Source of the DNA: an uncultured Christensenella sp. | GTDB lineage: Bacteria; Bacillota; Clostridia; Christensenellales; Borkfalkiaceae | DNA length: 64,000 nt | NCBI GenBank assembly: GCA_905203015.1 | Contig: CAJKUC010000009.1 | Coordinates: forward strand, 31,153 to 95,152 | Direction of reading: 5' to 3' | Shown here: positions 24,172 to 33,152 of the stretch, piece after piece | Layout: each line of letters starts with the position of its first letter | Numbering within the stretch: the stretch's first letter is position 1 | Position numbers and translations under genes: made by a program | Notes under the pieces: model-generated | What the model was told of the DNA's origin: nothing | What the model saw: only the letters and a program-made list of their open reading frames with translations | Databases searched by the model: none

Positions 24172-27100
24172 TCACAGCGGGCCGAATTTTTCCTCAAATT
24201 GTTCTGGCGTAATCAGCACTTTTCTGGCTTTCGCGCCGTCAAATGCGGAAATATAGCCCTGATCTTCCATCCACTCTATGATTTTGCCCGCTTTGTTGTA
24301 GCCCACCGAGCATTTTCTCTGTACCAGCGAAATCGAAGCGCTGTTGCTTAAAATCGCGTTTCTCAGCGCCTCTACGTACACTTCGTCCACGGCGTCGTCG
24401 TCTCCGCTTGCACCGTCGCCCGAGCCGGACTGACCTTTCGGCTTATCGATAAATTCCGCGGCCGCTTCGTCGAAATAGCAATCGTTGTTCTCTTTGATAT
24501 AGCGGATAACTTCCTGCGCCTTTTCGGAAGAAATAAACGGCGCCTGCATACGGATCGGCGTTTTCGTGCCTTCCGTGGAATATAAAAGATCTCCCTGCCC
24601 TAAAAGGTTCTGCGCGCCAGATTCGTCCAGAATAACGCGGGAATCGATTTCGGAAGCGACGGAAAGCGCGATACGCGATTTCAGATTACTCTTGATCACG
24701 CCCGTGATAACGTCGGTAGACGGGCGCTGCGTGGCGAGGATCACGTGAATACCCGTAGCACGGGATTTCTGCGTAAGATTCTGGATGCGATCTTCCATAT
24801 CTTTCTTCGCGTCCTGCATCATCGCCGCCACCTCATCGGCGATAATCACGATCTTGGGCAGTTTTTCTTCCCCTTCCGTAAGATTCGCGTTGTATTCGTC
24901 GATATTGATCACGTACGTTCCCGAACGGCTCTTTTTGTTGAACAGATCGTAACGGCGTTCCATTTCGGCAATCGCCCAGTTCAGGCTCTGAATCACCTTA
25001 TTGGTATCGGAAAGCACTTCGTTGATCACCAGATGAGGCAAACCTTCGTACACGACGAATTCCGTCTTTTTCGGATCGATCAGAATCAGACGAAGATCGG
25101 CGGGAGAATATTTCATGATCAACGATATGATCACGGAATGTAAAAACGCCGTTTTGCCCGAGCCGGAAGTACCGGCAACGAGGATATGCGTCATTTTGCG
25201 TATATCGCCGTACATTTTTTTATTGCCCACGTTTTTACCCATAGCAAAAATCAACGCGTTGGGCTTTGCATTGATATATTCGTCCGCCACAAGCATGCTG
25301 CCCAGCGTCACCGTCTGCCGTTTGCGGTTCGGCACTTCCACGCTGATCGTGCCGTCCTCGAAATTCGGCGCGATGTTCACGCCGTTCGCCGCATGCAGAT
25401 TCATTGCGATGGGCTGATCGAGAGCCACCACTTTTTTCGGCGATATGTATCTCGGCACGGCTACATTGTAGCGCGTAACGGTGGGGCCGCAGGTAACGGA
25501 AGCAATCGAAGCATCGGGAACTTTAAAGGCTTCCAGCGTATCGAGAATCGTCTGTTTGTTTTCATCGATTTCGGCATTATTCGCGTCGGGAATGGTATCC
25601 GTGCAATCGAAATAGTCAAGCGGCGCGCTTCTGAACGGCCTTCTCGGCTTCGGCGGCTCCGGTTTCTTTTCGGGAACGATTTTCGGAACGGGCGCGGGAA
25701 CGGGAGGAACGGGCGCGGACGTATTCCGCATATCCCCTCCCCTTGCGTTCGATTCCGGAAGATTCCGCGCAGAAGGCATTTCGCGGGATCCGCCGAATCT
25801 TCCGCCGTTTTCCCTTGTATCCGGCAGATCTCTGCCTTGCGTTTCGCCGCGATTTGCCGTAAAATCTCTTCCCGCGGTAAATTCTCTGCCGCCGTCGAAC
25901 GGAGGCAGATCATCATCGTTATCCCTTCTTCCCGCTTCGCCGCCGAGAGGATAAATATCCTCGTTCTCGTCGTTGTCGTCGAAAATGGTAAGATCGTCGC
26001 CGCCGCGATCGGAACGCGTGTTTTCCGTGAAATCGGAATCCCGACCGGAAGACGCGCGAAGATTATCGCCGAAAAGATCGGCATTGCCGTTATCGCCGCG
26101 CGCCGTATCGAATCTCGAATCGGTTTCACGGGGCGGCATATCGCGTACGGTAAAGGAATCGTCGGCGATTCCGCCTCGCGATTGCTCGTTTTCCGTATTT
26201 CCGAAAAGCGCGGAATTTTCACCCAAACGAACATCTTCATTGCGGTTCGTTTCCGCATTGAATCCGCGTTCCGCAGAAACGCCGCCCGAAACGTCGTTTC
26301 TTCCCGTTCCGCCGAAGCCTGCCCGATCGGAAGAAGTGCCGAGATCACGATTTTCGGTGCCGCCGAAATCGGAAACTTCTCTCTGATAGGCATTGAACGG
26401 AGTCTCTTCGCGGCGCTTGTCGTTTACGATCCGATCCGCGGAATTTCTGCCGTTGATCGAATCCGCATACGAATCGATGTACGACGTTCCGAACGAACCG
26501 AACGCCGAAGAATTCCGATTTCCGGAAGGTTGCGGCGGCGCCGCCGCGGGCTTCGCCTGTTCGGGGCGGAATACGGGCGCCGCGGAAACGGGCTCGTTTG
26601 CCGCAGATTTTCTGCGATTGAATTTTGAATTAGGATCGAAAATCAGATTGTTTCTGAAACTTTCCACGGGATCGCTGCCATACACCGCATTATTTCCGCT
26701 CTGCGCGGCGTTCTGCCCGACATTTCCCGATGCACCCGCGTTCGCATTACCGGCACCGTTCGGTGCGCCGAACGGCGAGAAAGAAGACGGCGCGTAGCCC
26801 CCTGCCTGTCCGCCTGCGGCATACCCGTCGGGATTTCTCGATAACGTCACGCCGGGGCGCTGACGTACGTTGTCGGCAGGGAACCCGTATTCGTTGTATT
26901 TTTCATATGTTCCGCCGACGGATGAATTGCCGTAAGCAGACTCTGCGGAAGGATCGGAATAATCGTTGCCGTTTACGGGATAATTCGGATAATTTGCTCC
27001 CTGCCCGTAATCCGCGCCGTTACCGTAGCCGTTCGCGGAAGGATCCCCCACAAACGAATTGCGCGAAAATTCATTTCCGTAAACGGATTCGCCGCGATAC

Positions 27101-27885
27101 CGTGCGCCGTCTGGAGAATAGCCCGTATTCCGTATATCCGCGTTTGAGCCCCCCGCCGGATTCTGCGCATAGCCGCCGTTTTGCGGCTGCGCATACTGCG
27201 ATTGCATATACGGTTGTTGCGCATATCCCGATTGCGCATCGTTTGTTTGATTCTGCGTATTCTGCGCGTTTTTCCCGTTTTTATCTTTTTTCAGAGAATA
27301 AGCGATCGCCGCGAACACGGATTTTCCCGTGAAACATCTTACGTTCAGCGTTAAAAGGAGCAAAAGTACGACGGAAAGAATGAGAAACGCGCCCACGTTT
27401 CCCGCCACGGCAAACAACGCGCCTACGATCAGCCCGCCCAGCCAGCCTGCGGGCGCGCATGTTTTCACGCCGTTTTCCGCCGCGTTGAAGCATGCGGAAA
27501 AATATCCTTCTCTTTCCCAGCGCAGCGTTGCCCCTGCGTGAACAAGCAAAAGGATACAAAAAAGCGTAAGCAATACGGAAATCGCCGTGCCGCGTTTTTT
27601 GAAAAAACGCTTACCGAGAAACGCGGATAAAGAAGCGACGAAAAGCGCGGGTATCGCAACGTATGCCGCATACCCGAATACGCCGAGCAGAAAAGAATCC
27701 ACCGCCGCGCCGATCCCGCCGAAAATCAGCGATCTCGTCACAAGAATAAGAAACGCCAACGCGGAAAACAATGCGCCTACCGCTCCGAGGCTTTCCCTCG
27801 TAACAAGCGCGTTTTCGTTATTTTTTCTTACGTTTTTTTCTTTCGTTTCCGTAACTTTTCCCTCGTTACCGTTTTCCTCTCTCAA
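24172..27885 (-). CDS. ftsK: DNA translocase FtsK/SpoIIIE with very long linker
   Basis: Septum-located DNA pump for chromosome segregation. About 1237 residues against about 780-880 in common Bacillota. Four membrane helices lie within the first 200 residues. A low-complexity linker follows from about 200 to 750: first Gln/Asn/Tyr/Gly-rich (repeats like YAQPQ, GYAQ, NGYGNG), then Arg/Asp/Gly/Asn-rich. The motor has TIPDANNAEIDENKQTI, Walker A AGTSGSGKTAFLHS, Walker B LPKIVIIADEVAAMM and ATQRPSTDVITG. The gamma winged helix at the end (VQRKCSVGYNKAGKII) is present. I chose TTG 27885, eight bases after GGAGG. A GTG at 27894 would touch the ribosome binding site. Confidence 0.95.
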   Translation of the reverse strand: MREENGNEGKVTETKEKNVRKNNENALVTRESLGAVGALFSALAFLILVTRSLIFGGIGAAVDSFLLGVFGYAAYVAIPALFVASLSAFLGKRFFKKRGTAISVLLTLFCILLLVHAGATLRWEREGYFSACFNAAENGVKTCAPAGWLGGLIVGALFAVAGNVGAFLILSVVLLLLLTLNVRCFTGKSVFAAIAYSLKKDKNGKNAQNTQNQTNDAQSGYAQQPYMQSQYAQPQNGGYAQNPAGGSNADIRNTGYSPDGARYRGESVYGNEFSRNSFVGDPSANGYGNGADYGQGANYPNYPVNGNDYSDPSAESAYGNSSVGGTYEKYNEYGFPADNVRQRPGVTLSRNPDGYAAGGQAGGYAPSSFSPFGAPNGAGNANAGASGNVGQNAAQSGNNAVYGSDPVESFRNNLIFDPNSKFNRRKSAANEPVSAAPVFRPEQAKPAAAPPQPSGNRNSSAFGSFGTSYIDSYADSINGRNSADRIVNDKRREETPFNAYQREVSDFGGTENRDLGTSSDRAGFGGTGRNDVSGGVSAERGFNAETNRNEDVRLGENSALFGNTENEQSRGGIADDSFTVRDMPPRETDSRFDTARGDNGNADLFGDNLRASSGRDSDFTENTRSDRGGDDLTIFDDNDENEDIYPLGGEAGRRDNDDDLPPFDGGREFTAGRDFTANRGETQGRDLPDTRENGGRFGGSREMPSARNLPESNARGGDMRNTSAPVPPVPAPVPKIVPEKKPEPPKPRRPFRSAPLDYFDCTDTIPDANNAEIDENKQTILDTLEAFKVPDASIASVTCGPTVTRYNVAVPRYISPKKVVALDQPIAMNLHAANGVNIAPNFEDGTISVEVPNRKRQTVTLGSMLVADEYINAKPNALIFAMGKNVGNKKMYGDIRKMTHILVAGTSGSGKTAFLHSVIISLIMKYSPADLRLILIDPKKTEFVVYEGLPHLVINEVLSDTNKVIQSLNWAIAEMERRYDLFNKKSRSGTYVINIDEYNANLTEGEEKLPKIVIIADEVAAMMQDAKKDMEDRIQNLTQKSRATGIHVILATQRPSTDVITGVIKSNLKSRIALSVASEIDSRVILDESGAQNLLGQGDLLYSTEGTKTPIRMQAPFISSEKAQEVIRYIKENNDCYFDEAAAEFIDKPKGQSGSGDGASGDDDAVDEVYVEALRNAILSNSASISLVQRKCSVGYNKAGKIIEWMEDQGYISAFDGAKARKVLITPEQFEEKFGPL

Positions 27886-27917
27886 GGCACGCACCTCCGA
27901 ATGGTATAACCTTGATA

Positions 27918-27946
27918 ATTATAGCATTTTTTTTCGCTTTAATCAA
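27918..27946 (-). promoter_or_regulatory. promoter of ftsK
   Basis: TTGATT (27941-27946) and TATAAT (27918-27923) with a 17-bp spacer and TG before the -10 box. The leader is short, about 26 nt. Confidence 0.8.
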
Positions 27947-28107
27947 GGATTTACAGCCTTGAAAGACGGATTTTTTACGATGATTTTTTACGTTGTTTTC
28001 CGTAAGAAAAAAGTTTTACGGCATTGCGGTAAAATCGAAAAGCGAATCGAAAAACAAAAGACTGCTCCTCGCCTTTATTTTTTCCGTTCACGGCGCGCCG
28101 TTCTTAT

Positions 28108-29502
28108 TTACGTTTTCGTATTCCCGTTTTTACGGTTTTGCGTTTCCGGTCGGTCTGATAAAATTCGTTCCGCCCGATCGTATATATCCCCGGCGCCGAG
28201 AAAAAGCACGAAATCGCCGTCTTCTGCATGCGCATCGATCCAATCTTTCAATGCCTCGTCGGTTTCGGCATAAGCCGCGTTCCCGATTGCATCGCAAAGC
28301 GTTTTCGCGCTGCCCTCTTCGCTGTACGTTTCGCGGGCGGCATAGGTTTTAAAAATCAGGAGGTCCTTTATCGAAGACAACACGGAAACGAATTCGGAAA
28401 ACAAATTTTTCGTGCGCGAATAAGTATGCGGCTGAAAGATCGTCAGCAATCTTTTCCCTTGCGATTTTGCCATCGCCCGCGCCGTGAAAAGCGTGGAAGC
28501 GATTTCCCTCGGATGGTGCGCGTAATCGGCATACCACACCGCGCCGCCGCGCATACCCAGCCGCTCGAATCGTCTTTTCACCCCGCGAAAAGAAATCAAT
28601 CCGTTTTTCACGGCTTCGGCGGATAACCCGAAAAAGCGAGCCGCCGCACCGGCCGCCAGCGCGTTATATACGTGGCATTTTCCTTCGACGTTCAAAGAAA
28701 CGCGGCAGAGTTTCTTCCCGCCCTCGTAAAAATCGAACGAATATTTTTCGTCTTTCGCGTTAAGATTTTTCGCAGAATAATACGCGCCCGCATTTTCTAT
28801 TCCGAACGACGGATAAGGCAGTGTCAACCGCGCAAGACGAGTTTTTTCGTCGTCCGCGCATACGATCGCGCCGCGTGTTCCCGTTTTACAATATTGCACG
28901 AATGCGGCGGTAAGCCCCTCGATTCCGCCGTAACATTCCAGATGATCGCGATCGATATTCAGAAGCACGGAAAGGGTCGGGCGTAATTTCAATAAGTTTT
29001 TCTTATATTCACATGCTTCCGTAATCAGATATTTTTTGCCGGACGAACAAAAGTTCTTAAATTCGGAATCGTCGCCGCCGATATGCGCCGTAAACGCTTC
29101 GTTTGCCGCGCGGAAAATATGCGCGCACATCGCGGTGCACGTCGTTTTTCCGTGCGAGCCCCCAATCGCGATCACTTCGGAAAAATCCCGGGCGATCCGC
29201 CCGAGAAATTCGCCGCGCGAAGTCATTTTCTTCCCCTGTGCCGCGCACTCGACGAAACGAGCGTTTCCCGCGGAAATCGCCGAAGTATACACGATTTCGT
29301 CCGCGCCGTTGATCGCCGCTTTTTCCTCTTCGTCGGGCATTTGCGAAAAATATATTTTCACTCCCATGGATTCCAGTTCTTCCGTTCGCCGCGAGGACAC
29401 CGCGTCGTACCCGAACACGGTATGCCCTTCCGAAATAAGATATTTTGCGAGTGCGCTCATCGAAGCCCCGCCGATTCCGAGAAAACAATAGTTTTTTGTC
29501 AT
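28108..29502 (-). CDS. murC: UDP-N-acetylmuramate--L-alanine ligase
   Basis: Adds L-Ala to UDP-MurNAc in peptidoglycan precursor synthesis. 464 residues: N-terminal Rossmann FLGIGGASMSALAKYL, ATP loop AIGGSHGKTTCTAM, DRDHLECYG, and the C-terminal domain with YADYAHHPREI and FQPHTYSRTKNLF. AGAGGGG precedes the ATG. It lies outside the dcw cluster, upstream of ftsK on the same strand with a separate ftsK promoter between. It is divergent from spoVG. Confidence 0.97.
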   Translation of the reverse strand: MTKNYCFLGIGGASMSALAKYLISEGHTVFGYDAVSSRRTEELESMGVKIYFSQMPDEEEKAAINGADEIVYTSAISAGNARFVECAAQGKKMTSRGEFLGRIARDFSEVIAIGGSHGKTTCTAMCAHIFRAANEAFTAHIGGDDSEFKNFCSSGKKYLITEACEYKKNLLKLRPTLSVLLNIDRDHLECYGGIEGLTAAFVQYCKTGTRGAIVCADDEKTRLARLTLPYPSFGIENAGAYYSAKNLNAKDEKYSFDFYEGGKKLCRVSLNVEGKCHVYNALAAGAAARFFGLSAEAVKNGLISFRGVKRRFERLGMRGGAVWYADYAHHPREIASTLFTARAMAKSQGKRLLTIFQPHTYSRTKNLFSEFVSVLSSIKDLLIFKTYAARETYSEEGSAKTLCDAIGNAAYAETDEALKDWIDAHAEDGDFVLFLGAGDIYDRAERILSDRPETQNRKNGNTKT

Positions 29503-29599
29503 ACCCGCCCCTCTAAAAACGTATCGCCTTATTGTATGAATATATAAGTGTTTTTTATGACAAAATTTTATAAAATTATGAAATTTTACCGTGAAATAA

Positions 29600-29628
29600 T
29601 TGATTTGCTAAATAAAAAGTGGTAAAAT
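29600..29628 (+). promoter_or_regulatory. promoter of spoVG
   Basis: TTGATT (29600-29605), 17-bp spacer, TAAAAT (29623-29628). The region is strongly AT-rich. In Bacillus spoVG uses sigma-H, but here sigma-A hexamers are evident. Confidence 0.65.
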
Positions 29629-29658
29629 AATAGAAATATCCGATAGAGGTAAACGCAT

Positions 29659-29922
29659 ATGATAAATATAACGGACGTACGCGTGAGGCTATTCGACACG
29701 GACTCTAAAATCAAAGCGGCCGCTTCGATTACGCTCGATTCCTGTTTCGTGATTCACGAACTGAAAGTGATCGAAGGCAAAACGGGCTTATTCGTGATTA
29801 TGCCCGGAAGAAAGGCGAAAGACGGCAGGTTTAAAGATCTCGTGCACCCGCTGAACACGGAAACGCGCGCCTGCATACAAAACGCCGTTCTCGCAGCCTA
29901 CGCCAAAGAGCGCTTGTTCTGA
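29659..29922 (+). CDS. spoVG: SpoVG family regulator
   Basis: 87 residues with the whole SpoVG fold: MINITDVRVRLFDTDSK, ASITLDSCFVIHELKVIEG, FVIMPGRKAKDGRFKDLVHP and LNTETRACIQNAVL. SpoVG binds DNA or RNA and affects division and virulence genes in Bacillota; it is also found in non-sporulating species. AGAGG precedes the ATG. It is a single plus-strand gene between minus-strand murC and ftsZ. Confidence 0.95.
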   Translation: MINITDVRVRLFDTDSKIKAAASITLDSCFVIHELKVIEGKTGLFVIMPGRKAKDGRFKDLVHPLNTETRACIQNAVLAAYAKERLF

Positions 29923-29954
29923 TTTTCCGCGAACCGAAAAAAACTTTTCCGTTT

Positions 29955-30003
29955 CGGCTCATATGAGCCGCGCCGTTTGTATCGGCGGCGCGCCGCGTTT
30001 TTG
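29955..30003 (+). terminator. compound palindromes and terminator after spoVG
   Basis: A perfect 16-bp palindrome CGGCTCATATGAGCCG (29955-29970) is followed by CGCGCCG (29969-29975) pairing with CGGCGCG (29986-29992), and T5 at 29998. The stretch 29923-30213 holds no gene. Confidence 0.55.
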
Positions 30004-30126
30004 TGCCGATTTTATTATCGGATTTTTGAATTTTTATCCGTTGCTTTTTCGATCGATCCGCTTTTTCTCCGTCGCTTGTAAAACGCCCGCCGTTAAAATC
30101 TTGATCCGTTATCCCCTCTCTGTCAT

Positions 30127-30171
30127 AAAAAATCGCCTCTTCCGCAAGGTATCGGAAGAGGCTGTTTTTTT
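30127..30171. terminator. bidirectional terminator between spoVG and ftsZ
   Basis: GCCTCTTCCG (30135-30144) and CGGAAGAGGC (30153-30162) form a perfect 10-bp stem with T7 on the plus side and T6 on the minus side. It serves ftsZ on the minus strand. Confidence 0.9.
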
Positions 30172-30213
30172 GATATATTTTTTCTGCCGACAGGCTTTAT
30201 CGATAGCGACGTT

Positions 30214-31743
30214 TTATTTTTTATCGTTTTTCCGCATGAAAAATTCAACGAATTTCGGGCGGTGTTTCTTTTCGGCAGGCTGTTCGTTCTGCGGCATATC
30301 GATGGGCGTTTCGGGCTCGAAATTCCCCTGCGGATTCTGCTGCGCATAGCCGTTCATGCCGTTATTCGCGCCGTTTCCCGCCATATACGGATTATTTGCG
30401 GGATTTGCCTGATACGCGGGCGCGGCGGGATTCTGCGGAGGGTAATATCCCCGATCCTGCGAAAAATTCTGCGCGTTCGCCTGCGGCTGAGGCGCGCCGT
30501 AAAATCCGCCCTGCGCCCCGGAAAAATTCTGATATGCGCCGTTATTCGCCGCGGAAGCGGGAGAAACGGACGGTTGCGGCTGCGAAGCGCCCTGTTGCGC
30601 AGCCTGTGCGGTCTGCTCGCTCTGCGCGGGGTAGCCGAACGCCCGATCGATTTTATCGGAAAGCGCGGCAGCCCTTTGTGCCGCCGTCTGCGCGTCGGTA
30701 GCGCCCGTAATCGATTGCCCGCCCGAAGGGAAGCCCGTGGCGATAATCACCACCTCCACTTCGTCGGACATCGTCTCTTCGATGCACGCGCCGAAAATCA
30801 CATTCGCGGAATAATCGATCACGCCCTTGACGAGTTCTGCCGCCTGACATACTTCGTCGAGCGTAAGATCGTTGCCGCCCACCACGTTCAGAATCACGGA
30901 ACTTGCGCCCTCGATCGTGGTGTTCAGAAGCGGCGAGCAAATCGCGCAACGCACCGCGTCGGCAATACGTTTTTCGCCCTTTGCGATACCGATACCCATA
31001 TGCGCCACGCCGCGATCTTTCAGCGTTGTGCGCACGTCGGCAAAATCGAGATTGATCAGCGATGGATTCACGATCAGTTCCGCGATACCGCGGATACCCT
31101 GCCGCAACACTTCGTCAGCCACTTTCAACGCTTCGGGGAACGACGTTCCCTGTTTCACCACGCCGCGCAGTTTGTCGTTCGGGATCACGATGATGGAATC
31201 GACGTATTTTCTCAATTCTTCCACGCCGGCAAGCGCGTAATCCATCTTTTTCTTCCCCTCGAACGAGAAAGGAAGCGTCACCACGGCAACGGTGAGAATT
31301 TTCATTTCGCGCGCCAGTTTCGCGATCACGGGAGAAGCGCCCGTGCCCGTGCCTCCGCCCATACCCGCCGTAATAAACAGAAGATCGGTGCCTTTTAAAA
31401 TTTTCTGAATAAGATCTTTATTTTCCTCTGCGGAAAGTTTTCCCACGGAAGGATCGGCGCCCGCGCCGAGCCCCTTCGTAAGTTTCACGCCGATCTGAAT
31501 ACGATTCTGCGCCAAAGACCGCGCAAGCACCTGATTATCCGTGTTCACCACGTAATATTCCGCGGCTTTCAGCCCCGATTCGATCAATCTGTTCACCGCG
31601 TTGCCGCCCGCGCCGCCTACGCCGATCACTTTGATCTTGGCTACGCCGAACTGACTGTCGGGCACTTCTTCTTCCTGCGGGCGAACGGTATCGTTCAGTT
31701 CGCGATCTTCCGTTTCGTCGTATGTGTAAAAATCTTCCGTCAT
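30214..31743 (-). CDS. ftsZ: cell division protein FtsZ with long Q/N/P-rich linker
   Basis: Tubulin-like GTPase forming the Z-ring. 509 residues against about 380 typical. The GTPase core shows IKVIGVGGAGGNAVNRLI, the tubulin signature GGGTGTGASPVIAKL and DFADVRTTL with the T7 loop synergy residues. From about residue 350 a linker of roughly 120 residues is rich in Gln, Ala, Asn, Pro and Tyr (AQNFSQDRGYYPPQN, NPANNPYMAGNG). The C-terminal peptide that would bind FtsA or SepF is probably PIDMPQN plus FVEFFMRKN. The ATG overlaps the ftsA stop (ATGA). Confidence 0.97.
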   Translation of the reverse strand: MTEDFYTYDETEDRELNDTVRPQEEEVPDSQFGVAKIKVIGVGGAGGNAVNRLIESGLKAAEYYVVNTDNQVLARSLAQNRIQIGVKLTKGLGAGADPSVGKLSAEENKDLIQKILKGTDLLFITAGMGGGTGTGASPVIAKLAREMKILTVAVVTLPFSFEGKKKMDYALAGVEELRKYVDSIIVIPNDKLRGVVKQGTSFPEALKVADEVLRQGIRGIAELIVNPSLINLDFADVRTTLKDRGVAHMGIGIAKGEKRIADAVRCAICSPLLNTTIEGASSVILNVVGGNDLTLDEVCQAAELVKGVIDYSANVIFGACIEETMSDEVEVVIIATGFPSGGQSITGATDAQTAAQRAAALSDKIDRAFGYPAQSEQTAQAAQQGASQPQPSVSPASAANNGAYQNFSGAQGGFYGAPQPQANAQNFSQDRGYYPPQNPAAPAYQANPANNPYMAGNGANNGMNGYAQQNPQGNFEPETPIDMPQNEQPAEKKHRPKFVEFFMRKNDKK

Positions 31744-32924
31744 TTTTTTGTTCCTCCGAATATATTGAAAAATTGTCGTATACCCGATTGCTTTTCCGCG
31801 CGTTCCAGCGCGGCATGCAAAGCGGAGATACGCGATGAATAAACAGGTTTGTCGAAATACGGAATTTCCGGGCGCACCACCTGCGTGATACGGCTCAGCC
31901 TTCTCGAAACGTGTTCGGAAAGCCCGCGTATTTCGCCCACGCCCTCTCCCGTGAGATATAAGGGATTGGTGGAATCCCCCGCAATTTTTTTATTCCCGTA
32001 ATAGCGGCTGAAAAAATCGTCGGTATATTCGCATAATTCGTCGAGCGAGCATTTGATCACGTCGTTTATGCGTTGCACGGGATAAGAATTTCCGTCCCGA
32101 TCCGTCCACATCACGTCTTTTTTCACAAAGCCGCCCGATACGTCCGCCGCGGCAAGTATTTCGCACGCCTTATCGAAATCTACGCCGAATTCCTGCATCA
32201 GCGCGGCGGAAATCTGCCCCACGCCGCAGGAAAACGTCTCCTGATGTACGATCCCGCCGCCGTAAGCCACCAAAAGCACGGAAGCCGCGTCGCCTACGTC
32301 AAGAATCACGGCATATCCCTCGCGCGTTTTCGCGGGCAAAAGGTAGGTAGCCATCGCCAGCGACTGCGGAATATATTCGATTTCCGTAAATCCCATCGAC
32401 AAAAAGAGTTTCTGCGTTAAAGCGTAGAAATTTTCGTTCACGAAATAATAGCAGAGCGCCCCTTGCAGCAATGACGTTTTCGTTGCCAGCACGTCGCTGC
32501 GGGAAAAATATCTGCGGTTATCCCCTACGGAAAAATACATTGCCGAACAGCCGACGTATCTGCCGTTTTCCGTAAGTTCGTTCAGCCCCGACGAAAAAAG
32601 CACGTCGATTTCCGCTTCCGTGATTTTTCTTCGTTTCGGAAACGAAAGCGTCTGCCCTTTCGTGCGCACCTTGATAAACGGCGCGGGCACGGCGATATAC
32701 AGTTTGCGCATCGTACCCTCGTAGGAAGAGAGCACGGCGTTGAAAACGCGCGTTGCGGCGGAAGAAAAAGAGGATACGTCGAAAAATCCGTCCGCACCGT
32801 AGCCGTCGTAAAAATCGCTTTCGCTTCCGCGGAATACGAACGTGCCGTTCACGCCCCTTCCGCCGATTAAAAAAGTCAATTCATACGATCGAATATCAAA
32901 AATTGCGACGCTTTCGTTTTTCAT
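31740..32924 (-). CDS. ftsA: FtsA-like actin-fold cell division protein
   Basis: 394 residues. It attaches FtsZ to the membrane. Despite low overall similarity the actin-fold landmarks are visible: VAIFDIRSYELTFLIG (phosphate 1), a 1C/SHS2-like insertion, VILDVGDAASVLLVAYGGG (phosphate 2) and LYLTGEGVGEIRGL (adenosine motif). The C-terminus GIRQFFNIFGGTKK is a short amphipathic helix, as in FtsA membrane anchors. ATG 32924 follows a GGAG at 10 nt. It is coupled to ftsZ. The divergence is high enough that it could be called FtsA-like rather than FtsA. Confidence 0.82.
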   Translation of the reverse strand: MKNESVAIFDIRSYELTFLIGGRGVNGTFVFRGSESDFYDGYGADGFFDVSSFSSAATRVFNAVLSSYEGTMRKLYIAVPAPFIKVRTKGQTLSFPKRRKITEAEIDVLFSSGLNELTENGRYVGCSAMYFSVGDNRRYFSRSDVLATKTSLLQGALCYYFVNENFYALTQKLFLSMGFTEIEYIPQSLAMATYLLPAKTREGYAVILDVGDAASVLLVAYGGGIVHQETFSCGVGQISAALMQEFGVDFDKACEILAAADVSGGFVKKDVMWTDRDGNSYPVQRINDVIKCSLDELCEYTDDFFSRYYGNKKIAGDSTNPLYLTGEGVGEIRGLSEHVSRRLSRITQVVRPEIPYFDKPVYSSRISALHAALERAEKQSGIRQFFNIFGGTKK

Positions 32925-32983
32925 CTGCCGTACGCTCCGATTTTCCCTTTTCCGCAAATACTTAAAATACTTATTTTAACCCG

Positions 32984-33012
32984 ATTATACTACAAAGCGG
33001 AAAAAAAGTCAA
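32984..33012 (-). promoter_or_regulatory. promoter of ftsA-ftsZ
   Basis: TTGACT (33007-33012) and TATAAT (32984-32989) on the minus strand, 17-bp spacer. It separates ftsAZ transcription from the upstream dcw cluster. Confidence 0.8.
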
Positions 33013-33015
33013 TTA

Positions 33016-33037
33016 AAACGCGAAATATTTCGCGTTT
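33016..33037 (-). terminator. perfect 22-bp palindrome between ftsQ and the ftsA promoter
   Basis: AAACGCGAAATATTTCGCGTTT is self-complementary over its whole length and ends just before the ftsA -35 box. It is probably the terminator of the dcw cluster; the T-run is short. Confidence 0.6.
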
Positions 33038-33152
33038 ACAAATAAAATTTTGCGTATTTTTCTTCTTTTCCCCTTCCGGCTGCACCGTAAACGCGATATA
33101 AACGAAAAGCGCGGGGTATTCCCGCGCCGAAAAAGATTTATTCCGAATTTTC

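Noticed and set aside
25186..26628. 480-codon plus-strand ORF opposite ftsK
   Set aside because: Lies against the low-complexity linker of ftsK, which leaves other frames open by base composition. No recognisable protein.
29923..30213. Small gene between spoVG and ftsZ
   Set aside because: Open frames there cross several palindromes and a strong terminator and have no ribosome binding site.
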